From DATARR01 sp044868005 (GTDB taxonomy: Bacteria > Acidobacteriota > Thermoanaerobaculia > Multivoradales > UBA5704), in assembly GCA_044868005.1 (NCBI GenBank), contig JBIOVX010000163.1, positions 43,369 through 107,368 of the forward strand: DNA of 64,000 nucleotides, in the 5' to 3' direction. The position numbers were made by a program, and so were the translations under genes. The notes under the pieces are model-generated. The model was given only the letters and a program-made list of their open reading frames with translations. It ran no database searches and had not been told where the DNA came from. Numbering within the stretch: the first letter of the stretch is position 1; each line of letters starts with the position of its first letter. Below are positions 53,188 to 61,068 of the stretch, piece after piece.

Positions 53188-56100
53188 TCACCCCGGCGGC
53201 GCCGGCAAGGCCTTGTTCGGGTACGCCGGCGCCTTGGGTACGGGCACGGGCTCGGCCTTGATCTTCTCCTGGAGATAGCGGATAGCGGCGTCGAGCTGCG
53301 CGTCGCCGCCCGCGAAGGTGGCGTGGGGAAGGTTGTCCACCACGACGTCGGGATCGACGCCGTGGCCTTCGATCAGCCAGACTCCCTCAGGACCATAGAC
53401 GCCGTACTCGGCCGCGGTGGCGATCCCCTTGTCAGCCAGGATATTGCTCGCGCTGAGCCAGATCTCGCCGCCCCAGGTGCGGGTGCCGAAAACCTTGCCG
53501 AGACCGAGCCGCTTGATGCCCTCCGCGAACGCCTCGCCGTCCGAGCTCGTCCCCTCGTTGACCAGCACCGCCAGGTGGCCGCGAAAGGCATATTGCATGT
53601 TCGAGAAGGGCTGGCCGATCCGCGGCTGCCACCAGAACCACGCCTTGCGCAGCAGCTTGGCGATCAGCCAGCTCTCGATGCTGCCGCCCCCGTTGTTGCG
53701 CACGTCGATGATCAACCCCTGGCGGTCGTAGACCGGATAGAAGTCCCGCGCCCAGCTCGTGTAGTCGGCTCCGCCCATGGCGCGCAAGTGCAGGTAGCCG
53801 ATCTCTCCCTTTCCCTTCTCCTCCACCGCCAAGCGGCGCGAGTACTCCCAATCGCCGTAGCGCAGGTCTTCCTCCTCCTCCGGCGAGATGGGAGTGACGA
53901 CGACGTCACGCGACTTCTTCGTCTTGCCGTCCTTCACCCGGAGGAGCACCTGCTTGCCCGCCTGGTTGCGCAGCAGCGAGCCGGGATCGACCGCCGTGAG
54001 GGTCGCGTTGCCGTTGATCGACTCGAGGACGTCCCCCTCGCTCACGTCCACGCCGGGAGCCGCCAGCGGACCGGCCGCGGACGGCACGTCGGGATCGGAG
54101 CGGTAGAGGCGATCGACGCGCCAACCGCCGGCCGCCTCGTCGCGCGCCAGCAGGGCTCCCAGCGAAGCCACCTCGATCTCGTCCTCGCCCTTGCGCTGCG
54201 CGCCGCCTCTGACGAAGGTGTGCAACGCCGAGAGCTCGCTCACCATCTGCGCCAGCAGGTCGTTCAGCTCGGCCCGGCTCGTCACCCGCAGCGACAGCGG
54301 ACGGTACTTCTCGAGCATGGCCGGCCAATCCACCCCGTGCATCCTGGGATCGTAGAAGTAGTCCCGCTCCAGGCGCCACGCCTCGCGGAATATCTGCTGC
54401 CGTTGTTCGCGAGGATCGACGGTGAAGGTCCAGCCCGAGAGATCCACCTTGGCCTCTTCCAGCTCTTCGGGAGCGCTCTCGCCGGCGTCGAAGACGTAGA
54501 GCTGATCCTCTTTCTCCACCAGGAGCTTCTTGCCGTCGGCGGAGAGGCGATAGTCGTCGATCTCTTCCATCACCGCCGCCGGCTCGGTTTCCTCGGTAGT
54601 CTCGAAGGCGATGGAGAGGAGAGAGGTCGCCTCCTCGTCGATTCCCGGTTCGGCGGAGAGCCAGAACAGGTTCTCCTCGTTCGCCGCGAGCGAGCCGTAG
54701 TTGCCGGGCGGCACCGGCACCTCGAAGAGCCGTTCCTGGAGGCCGTCCAGATCGATCTCCACCCGGGGAGTCTTCTTCTCCTCCTTCTCCTCTTTCTCCC
54801 CCTTCTCTTCTTTCTCCCCCTTCGTCTCCTCCGCGTCGGCCTTCTCGTCGCCGTCGTCTTTCTCTTCCTCGTCCTTCTTCGCCGGATGCAGCTCGTCGGG
54901 CGGCTGGAACGGCGAGCGGACGCCCTTCTTGAGCGCGACGCCGAAGATCTGCGTCGTGGCGGTGAGGAACGGGTCCGGCTGGCGCGGTCCCCACGGCGAC
55001 TGGACGAGCGTCTCCAGGCTGCGATCGGAGAGGAAATAGATCCACTTGCCGTCGCGGCTCCAGGCCGGGCTCCAGTTGTTGTAGCGGTCCGTGGTCAGCG
55101 GCACCGTGGCGCCGGTTTCGACGCGGTAGAGGAAGATGCGGTTGAAGGTGTTCGGCCCCGGCACCGACCAGGCGAGCCAGTGGCTGTCGGGCGACCAGGC
55201 GAGGTCCTGGAACCCGCCGGCGGTGGACGTGGCGATGCGCGTCTGCTTGCGCGTCCTCATGTCGAGCAGCCAGAGCTGCTGGTCCTTGTCGTGATGCGCG
55301 ATCCAGCGCCCGTCCGGCGAAGGGATCGCCTCCCAGCGCAGGATCTTGCCGTCGGTGGTGAGCTGCTCCGGCTTGCCGACGCCGTTGGCCGGAAACTTCC
55401 AGATTTCCACCTCGTCCGACTCGTCCGAGAGCGCCAGGACGTTCTTGCCGCCTGGCAGGAAGCGCGCCTCGCGGTAGCGCACTCCCGGCCTGCGCGTCAC
55501 CTCGACGATGCGCTCCTTCTTCACCGGCACGACGAACACCTGGCCGCGCGCGGTGAGCGCGACGCGGTCGCCGTCCGGCGAGAGCTCGGCGGCGGTGAGA
55601 AAGTCCATCGGCTTCTTCACCCAGGTCTCCCGCATCTGATCGAAATCGGAGACCAGGCGCACGGGCAGCGGCGCGTCCTGATTCGCCGCGACGTCGAAGA
55701 TCCGCAGGTCGGCGCCGAGCTGGTAGACGATGCGGCCCTCGGAGAGCTCGGGCGAGGCCACCTCCCAGCCGCGGTGGAAGGTGTGCTGGCGGAGATCGCG
55801 CCCCTGCTCGTCCATGGACCAGAGGTTCATCGTGCCGTCGCGGTCCGAGACGAAGTAGACGCGGCCGTTCCACGCCATCGGCGCCTTGCTGGTGCCGGGG
55901 AAATCGGCGGTGAGCGGCGTGGCCTCGGCGTCGCCGTCGCGGAACTTCCACAAGTTCTGGGCCGTGCCGCCGCGGTAGCGCTTCGTGTGGCTGCCCTGGA
56001 AGGCGAAGCGGGTGAAGAACAGGGTCTTGCCGTCCGGCGTATAGCTGCCCTCGCTCGCCTGCGCCAGGGGAATAAGGCTGCGCCGGCCGGTGGCTGGATC

Positions 56101-56508
56101 GAGCCGCACGAGCTGCGCGTTCGGCAAGCCCGAGTAATGCTCCGTCGCGTAGAGGACCTCCCCGCCCGGCGTCCAGCCGACGACCTTGGCGGGCTCGCCC
56201 TCGAACGTCCGGCGCACCGGCAGGCCGCCGTCGATCGGCATCGTGTAGACCTCGTTCGGTCCTTCGTAGGTGGCCGAGAAGGCGATCGTCCGGCCGTCCG
56301 GCGAGATGGCCGGCAGCGACTCCTCGCCGGGATGCGTGGTCAGCCGCGTGGCCACGCCTCCCTGGCGTCCGACCCGCCAGAGATCGCCCTCCGCCGCGAA
56401 CACCACGGTATCGCCATGGATCGCCGGAAAGCGGTAGTAGCCGAGGGTCTCCTCGGCCCGCAGGGCGCAAGGGAGGAGCAGCAGGACGATAAAGATCTGT
56501 CTCTTCAA
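53188..56508 (-). CDS. Tricorn-like exported serine protease (TolB propellers, PDZ, S41)
   Basis: 1106 residues from a TTG at 56508, chosen because GGAG lies just upstream and a signal peptide follows (KRQIFIVLLLLPCALRAEE). The frame stays open to 56586 but passes into a repeat element. WD40/TolB-like propellers (about 25-540: AISPDGRTIAFS, PSPDGRWIAHHDK) are followed by a highly charged linker of Glu/Lys runs, a second propeller-like part, the tricorn core (SALHTFVRGG), a PDZ-type segment and an S41 domain. The catalytic Ser lies in NEGTSSDGEAF and follows IIDVRNNGGG. Periplasmic peptide degradation is likely. Confidence 0.93.
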   Translation of the reverse strand: MKRQIFIVLLLLPCALRAEETLGYYRFPAIHGDTVVFAAEGDLWRVGRQGGVATRLTTHPGEESLPAISPDGRTIAFSATYEGPNEVYTMPIDGGLPVRRTFEGEPAKVVGWTPGGEVLYATEHYSGLPNAQLVRLDPATGRRSLIPLAQASEGSYTPDGKTLFFTRFAFQGSHTKRYRGGTAQNLWKFRDGDAEATPLTADFPGTSKAPMAWNGRVYFVSDRDGTMNLWSMDEQGRDLRQHTFHRGWEVASPELSEGRIVYQLGADLRIFDVAANQDAPLPVRLVSDFDQMRETWVKKPMDFLTAAELSPDGDRVALTARGQVFVVPVKKERIVEVTRRPGVRYREARFLPGGKNVLALSDESDEVEIWKFPANGVGKPEQLTTDGKILRWEAIPSPDGRWIAHHDKDQQLWLLDMRTRKQTRIATSTAGGFQDLAWSPDSHWLAWSVPGPNTFNRIFLYRVETGATVPLTTDRYNNWSPAWSRDGKWIYFLSDRSLETLVQSPWGPRQPDPFLTATTQIFGVALKKGVRSPFQPPDELHPAKKDEEEKDDGDEKADAEETKGEKEEKGEKEEKEEKKTPRVEIDLDGLQERLFEVPVPPGNYGSLAANEENLFWLSAEPGIDEEATSLLSIAFETTEETEPAAVMEEIDDYRLSADGKKLLVEKEDQLYVFDAGESAPEELEEAKVDLSGWTFTVDPREQRQQIFREAWRLERDYFYDPRMHGVDWPAMLEKYRPLSLRVTSRAELNDLLAQMVSELSALHTFVRGGAQRKGEDEIEVASLGALLARDEAAGGWRVDRLYRSDPDVPSAAGPLAAPGVDVSEGDVLESINGNATLTAVDPGSLLRNQAGKQVLLRVKDGKTKKSRDVVVTPISPEEEEDLRYGDWEYSRRLAVEEKGKGEIGYLHLRAMGGADYTSWARDFYPVYDRQGLIIDVRNNGGGSIESWLIAKLLRKAWFWWQPRIGQPFSNMQYAFRGHLAVLVNEGTSSDGEAFAEGIKRLGLGKVFGTRTWGGEIWLSASNILADKGIATAAEYGVYGPEGVWLIEGHGVDPDVVVDNLPHATFAGGDAQLDAAIRYLQEKIKAEPVPVPKAPAYPNKALPAPPG

Positions 56509-56544
56509 GGCGGTCTCCTGGAATCGGGAGGGAATCGTAGCAGA

Positions 56545-56730
56545 GCCCTCACCTCCCCGGCCCTCCTCTCCCGCCAGGGCGGCCACGCAGGGCCGCCCCT
56601 ACAGATCGTTCTGTGGTCGTTGTGGGTTCGGTGCGCTATAGGCAGGAGGTTGATTTTTCCCTCCACGTGGTCTGTAGGGGCGGCCCTGCGTGGCCGCCCT
56701 GGCGGGAGAGGGGTCAGGGGTGAGGGTTCG
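56545..56730. repeat. Hairpin element with 40-bp perfect inverted repeats
   Basis: Arms at 56566-56605 and 56671-56710 are exact reverse complements over 40 bases, with a 65-bp AT-richer loop. Each arm contains GTAGGGGCGGCC or its complement. Flanking CCCTCACC / GGTGAGGG extends the palindrome. There is no coding sequence, so it is a MITE-like or REP-like non-autonomous element. It lies between two minus-strand genes and supplies the last codons of the upstream one. Confidence 0.92.
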
Positions 56731-57556
56731 GCACCGGCACAAAACACTCCTTCAGCCGCCGCAGCAGCTCGAGGTTCCAGCCGAGACGCTGGCCGTCCTC
56801 GTAGCCGCGCTTCCACTCCCCGCTTCCCTTGGAGTCGGGATAGAGCGAGGTGGAGACGAGGCTCGGGCAGTCACCGAGATGGCGGTCGCGGCCGCGCTGC
56901 ATGCCGTCGGCGAAGCCCTTCAGGTACTCGGGATCGGAATGGACGCGCTCGCCGATGCGGGAGGCCTCCTCGACGGCGGCGTCCATGCGGGCCTGCACCG
57001 CGGCGTTTTTCTGGTTCGCCTTCCAGACCTCGTAGGCGGCGAGGGTCTGCTCGTAGCCTTCGGGGAACGGCTCGCGCCGCCGCTGGTTCCAGAGCGACGA
57101 GCCCTCGGCCTCGCGGACCGACCCGTGCAGCTCCAGCAGCTCGGCGAGCCTCGTCTCGATCTGCTCGCCGCTCCACCGGTCCGGCACCGGCACCCTGAGC
57201 TGGATCTTGCACGTCCGCGGCTCGTAGAGGGTGAACGGACCGTCGTGGATCTCCTCCAGCACGCCTTCCGTGAGGTCGAGAAAGACGTCGATGCGGCCGC
57301 GGTGGACGCCGAGGCGCTCGACCCGCGTCAGCTCGCCGGCCGCGAAGCGCCGCCGGGCCTTGCTCTCCGCCCGCGAGCCCACCACGTCGTTGTCGTTGTA
57401 ATAGTCGTCGCAACTCGAGGCGATGGGCAGCCGTGTCACCGCGTAGCCGCCTCGCCAGCGCGCGTTGAGCTGGTCTTCGAAATCCGCCGCGAACGCAGCG
57501 GACCCCACGGAGAGCAGCAGCAGAAGGAGCCCGAGGAGCCTGCCGTAAAGGGTCAT
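56714..57556 (-). CDS. Exported hypothetical protein
   Basis: 280 residues with a clear signal peptide (MTLYGRLLGLLLLLLSVGSA, ending AFAAD). The mature part is soluble, with an N-terminal beta-rich half (about 25-130: CDDYYNDNDVVGSRAE, DLTEGVLEEIHDGPFTLYEP) and a helical C-terminal half (about 150-275) holding YEDGQRLGWNLELLRRLKEC. I recognise no family. The last residues (VPVPNPHP) come from the edge of the inverted-repeat element, so the original C-terminus may have been altered. Confidence 0.7.
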   Translation of the reverse strand: MTLYGRLLGLLLLLLSVGSAAFAADFEDQLNARWRGGYAVTRLPIASSCDDYYNDNDVVGSRAESKARRRFAAGELTRVERLGVHRGRIDVFLDLTEGVLEEIHDGPFTLYEPRTCKIQLRVPVPDRWSGEQIETRLAELLELHGSVREAEGSSLWNQRRREPFPEGYEQTLAAYEVWKANQKNAAVQARMDAAVEEASRIGERVHSDPEYLKGFADGMQRGRDRHLGDCPSLVSTSLYPDSKGSGEWKRGYEDGQRLGWNLELLRRLKECFVPVPNPHP

Positions 57557-57591
57557 TCGAGGAAATCATAGCCCAGGACGAGCAGGGTCCA

Positions 57592-57607
57592 TGGCTCCCA
57601 TCTTGCA
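57592..57607 (+). promoter_or_regulatory. Sigma-54 (-24/-12) promoter
   Basis: TGGCTCCCATCTTGCA keeps TGGC, TTGCA and the exact 10-base gap between GG (57593-57594) and GC (57605-57606). It lies 50 bp before the baeRF gene. Confidence 0.68.
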
Positions 57608-57657
57608 ATCCCTGATCGCCCGAATCCGGCCCAGCCGGTCTGACAGAGAGGAGCTTC

Positions 57658-58749
57658 ATGTTCAACAAGATCGACCTGCGCGAGCTGGCGCAGATCTCCG
57701 GCCCCGAGCGGGCCTTCGTGAGCCTGTATCTCTCCAATCCCGAGTCGTTGAATGGGCTGAAGGGCCGCATCGACACGATCCGCGCGCTGCTCTCGGAGAG
57801 CCCCGCCGAGGCCGAGCACTTCGAGGAGAACCTGAAGCTCATCGAGAAGTGGCTCGCCGAGCATACCTGGACGAGCGAAGGCGCCTGCCTCTTCGTCTGC
57901 TGGGCCCTCGACTTCGTGCAGGCGCATCCGCTGACCGTGGCCGTGCCCGACATGATCTGGGTGGACTCCTCGCCTTACATCCGCCCCCTCGCCGAGCTCC
58001 AGGACGAGTACGAGAACTTCGTCGTCGTGGCCGCGGACAACACCGCCTCCCGGATCTTCTTCGTCACCTCCGCCCGGCCGGACGAGGACGCCAAGGTCAA
58101 GGGCGACGTCAAGAACAACGTCAAGAAGGGCGGCTGGTCTCAGAAGCGTTACGAGCGGCGGCGCAGCAACGAGCTGCTGCACTACGCTAAGGAGATCGTG
58201 GACGTGCTCGCCGAGCTGGACCAGAAGGAAGCGTTCGACCGTCTGCTCCTCGTCGGCTCGCAGGAGACGATGCTGGAGATCGAGGGCGCCTTGACCGCGC
58301 CGCTCGCGGCCAAGCTCGCCGGCAAGCAGAACATCGATCTCGGCGCCGGCGACGAGCCGATCTTCGAGGCGGCTTTTCTTCTTCACGCCACGGCCGAGCG
58401 CGAGGCCGAGGCGCGGCTCTGGGACAAGATCAAGGACGAGTACTGCCGGGGCGGCCTTGCCGTGACCGGTCCCGAAGAAGTGTTGAAGGCCGCCGCCGTG
58501 GGCCGCGTCGAGAAGATCGCCGTCACCCGCGACGCCAAGCTCCCCGGCATCCGCTGCCGTGACTGCGAGAACCTCTTCGCCGGCGCGCTCGAAAAATGCA
58601 AGGCCTGCGGCTCAACGGACGTCTTCGCCGTGGATCTCGTCAACGAGCTCGTCGAGCTGGCGGCGCTGACGAGCGCCGAGGCGGATTTCGTCGATCCCAT
58701 CCCGGGCCTGTCACAAGCCGGCGAGGTGGCGGCGCTGCTGCGCTACTGA
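57658..58749 (+). CDS. Bacterial archaeo-eukaryotic release factor-like (baeRF) protein
   Basis: 363 residues, cytoplasmic. The N-terminal part (about 10-125) is followed by the central eRF1-like region with GGWSQKRYERRRSNELLHYA (about 159-178), a hallmark of baeRF families, and a C-terminal L7Ae-type part (about 185-300). The tail holds a zinc-ribbon-like CRDCENLF...CKACG (two CxxC pairs, about 302-320). The GGQ peptide-release motif is absent. These proteins are thought to act at ribosomes under stress, possibly in rescue or hibernation. A sigma-54 promoter lies upstream. Confidence 0.85.
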   Translation: MFNKIDLRELAQISGPERAFVSLYLSNPESLNGLKGRIDTIRALLSESPAEAEHFEENLKLIEKWLAEHTWTSEGACLFVCWALDFVQAHPLTVAVPDMIWVDSSPYIRPLAELQDEYENFVVVAADNTASRIFFVTSARPDEDAKVKGDVKNNVKKGGWSQKRYERRRSNELLHYAKEIVDVLAELDQKEAFDRLLLVGSQETMLEIEGALTAPLAAKLAGKQNIDLGAGDEPIFEAAFLLHATAEREAEARLWDKIKDEYCRGGLAVTGPEEVLKAAAVGRVEKIAVTRDAKLPGIRCRDCENLFAGALEKCKACGSTDVFAVDLVNELVELAALTSAEADFVDPIPGLSQAGEVAALLRY

Positions 58750-58987
58750 GGCCGGCCCGAGACCTGGAACCGACCGAGCACAAACAGGTACGCGGCCAAA
58801 ATCCAGTGGAAGAAAATCGGAATGGCTCCTCCGAACCACCGCCGCTCCAGTGCGTGAACTTGCGCACGCCATTTCGTCTCGTTCCACATCGACTATTGTG
58901 AGCCAGAGCGCGAGCGCCACTTCGGCGACGAGCGTGGGCCGCGCCGGCAATGCGCGCGAGCAAACGCGGATGTTCGGTGAAATTCAT
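58743..58987 (-). pseudogene. Remnant of a DUF4386-like membrane-protein gene
   Basis: A strong Shine-Dalgarno AGGAGG precedes the ATG at 58987, which reads MNFTEHPRLLARIAGA, like the start of DUF4386 proteins. The sequence then jumps: in the next frame LVAEVALALWLTIVDVE resembles the end of that family, and in the third frame KWRAQVHALERRWFGG and a hydrophobic stretch (IFFHWILAAYLFVLG) lead to a stop at 58743. Most of the about 220-residue gene is missing and at least two frameshifts are present. Its end overlaps the baeRF stop. The family call is tentative. Confidence 0.45.
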
Positions 58988-59277
58988 GGGATGCCTCCTT
59001 TGGCTCTTCCTAGGGAAGCGACCTGCGAGCCCCAAGGCCCATCGGAATCTTACAGCACTCGCATGCCGTCCGGGCGATGCTCGGTGAAAGAGCTCAAGGG
59101 CTACTGGTTCGATCGCACAAAGGAGTACGCCATTCGCCTCAAGCCCCTGAGGTGCATATAGAGGTGTATTTGACTTGAAGGCCGCAGCGTCCAAGTCGGA
59201 GCTTCTAGCAAAGTCGAGTCTTCAGACTTGGGGAAATGGGTGGAACCTCATTCGGGGGGCATGTGTCCCCTTGTGGT
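58988..59277. other. Intergenic region without recognisable gene
   Basis: 290 bp upstream of the DUF4386-like remnant and downstream of the TIR gene. I see no conserved frame, tRNA or strong hairpin. Base composition falls from GC-rich to near 50% toward the TIR gene. Confidence 0.4.
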
Positions 59278-60975
59278 TCACTTCTTCACCGTATCCCCTG
59301 TGCCCGGTACGTCTCCAAGAGGATCTCTAACTACCCTTCGCTTTCTTGGTTTTGTCTTGGGCTTCGAAGGGCTCCCGGCTTCCGATCGGCCCAGTTTCTT
59401 GAGGAGAAGGTTACAGATCTCGGCAACACCAATGCTGTAGTCCAAGTAGCCTATTGCGCCCGGCAACCCCGGAATTTCCGTAGAATCGAAGCGGATCGGT
59501 AATATGTATTCTTCTCCCTTGCGGGCCAAGGCTTGCTCCTGGGCAGCCCTGAGCTCATGCGTAGTCCAAACCTTTTGTGCATAGGAGGCCGATACGAGCA
59601 CTACACAGTAAAGCGCCCGCCTAGCATAAACATCGTGCAAATGTGCTACGAGGTTCTTACCCCACAGGCTGTCCCTTTCGTATTGATCGTAGAATACAGA
59701 GATGCCAAACGATCGCAAAGCCGCAGCAAGGTTATCAGCAAATAACCTTTCTTCGCCAGCGAAAGAAAGGGCTACTTCATAATCGAATTTTTTACCTTTG
59801 GTATCCTTGATCGAGCTTAGCAAAGACGAGCTTGTTTCACCCGCCAGGGTTGAGATTTGCAAACTAGAATGAAAGACAGAAGCATCGGAGAGTCGACGAG
59901 AAGCCGGAATTGGGCCTGGCTCTAGCCGGCCAGACTTGAAAATGAAGAGCAAGTGCTTATTGAGCAGAGAATATAAAGGATAGGGAGAAGGACGGCCTGC
60001 TTCAATTAGATAGAAACTTCCCAAGAGAAATAATAACAGTAACACAAGGTGGAAAGGCAACAGCCAATACCATGGCGAGTTGGTTAGGATTCCAAAGATC
60101 CCCAGACTCAGGATTATCAGTTGAGATGAATGTTTCTCAAAAAACGATGACAGTAACCCAAGCCCTTTGAGAGCAGGGAGAAGTAGACAAAAGCTAGAAT
60201 AGAAAAGGATAAGAATCGCAAGGAAAAAATGCGCCAACCTGACGCGAGATCTTCTTTTATTTCTCTCGACAGACTCCCGATCAACGAATTGTGTCAGACC
60301 CGGGTCTGTGCCATAGAGCGACGGTGCATATGTCTTAATAATCTCTGCCTCGTCACGCGACACTTCACTGCCGTCGTAGTCTAAGTACATCGCACCGATC
60401 GCGCGATACGCTTTATGCTTTCTTCTTTTGGCGCCCTCCTTTGTTACGGGTAAGCGGTAACCAATAGGTCCCTCGGAAATATCGAACACTAAGCGTCCTT
60501 CGCGCTGAAGTAGAAGCAAGTGATTCTTGAGGCGTCTTGCATAGATCAAGACATCTCTAGCTAGTAAGCGAAAAAACTTCTTTGGCGCGTAAATAGCCAG
60601 AGTAATTAGGAGACCATGAACCAATATCTCCGAGTAAAAACCCAGGCCGTATAGCTTAAGCGGCTTGAGGTCAGCTTTGGCTAGAATTAACAAGATCATG
60701 TCGAGTGGTACCGGGCTCCAGCCTAATTGGTACGCAAACGATGCGGGTAGGTATACCGCCGCGTAGGAACAGAGAAAAGCCATCATAGATGTGCGAACTT
60801 GGCTTTTCTTGCGCCTCAGAGAAAGAACGTGATTGAAAAGATCTGTCGTGACTGAGTCCGTACCGTAAAGTACCGGTGCGTAGGCCTTTATTTCTCGGAT
60901 GGCATCTGGCGTAATGCCATCTGAGTGCGAGGAGATGCAGAGAGAGTCGATGACTCTTTCGATAGAACTTCTCAT
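59278..60975 (-). CDS. Membrane protein with duplicated membrane module and C-terminal TIR domain
   Basis: 565 residues. Two related modules make up the N-terminal about 385: DAIREIKAYAPVLYGTDSVT and DEAEIIKTYAPSLYGTDPGL each begin a unit of basic helix (RRKKSQVR / NKRRSRVR), two or more membrane helices and a juxtamembrane segment (KNHLLLLQREGRLVF / NKHLLFIFKSGRLEP). The TIR domain spans about 397-525 (FDYEVALSFAGEERLFADNL, VFYDQYERDSLWGKNL, SASYAQKVWTTHELRAAQ), with the likely catalytic Glu474 of NAD-cleaving TIRs. The gene is strikingly AT-rich (60 bases at 60001 are 33% G+C), indicating transfer. It lies 93 bp downstream of an unknown HEPN-like gene. An anti-phage role is inferred, not shown. 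Confidence 0.85.
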   Translation of the reverse strand: MRSSIERVIDSLCISSHSDGITPDAIREIKAYAPVLYGTDSVTTDLFNHVLSLRRKKSQVRTSMMAFLCSYAAVYLPASFAYQLGWSPVPLDMILLILAKADLKPLKLYGLGFYSEILVHGLLITLAIYAPKKFFRLLARDVLIYARRLKNHLLLLQREGRLVFDISEGPIGYRLPVTKEGAKRRKHKAYRAIGAMYLDYDGSEVSRDEAEIIKTYAPSLYGTDPGLTQFVDRESVERNKRRSRVRLAHFFLAILILFYSSFCLLLPALKGLGLLSSFFEKHSSQLIILSLGIFGILTNSPWYWLLPFHLVLLLLFLLGSFYLIEAGRPSPYPLYSLLNKHLLFIFKSGRLEPGPIPASRRLSDASVFHSSLQISTLAGETSSSLLSSIKDTKGKKFDYEVALSFAGEERLFADNLAAALRSFGISVFYDQYERDSLWGKNLVAHLHDVYARRALYCVVLVSASYAQKVWTTHELRAAQEQALARKGEEYILPIRFDSTEIPGLPGAIGYLDYSIGVAEICNLLLKKLGRSEAGSPSKPKTKPRKRRVVRDPLGDVPGTGDTVKK

Positions 60976-61068
60976 TTTGGCGCCATCGTCAATTCAACAA
61001 TCATCAGTCGCCATCCCGCAGGGCACCACCTGTGAGAAGAACTCTGGCGTCCGACTGCAGGCGAGGGG

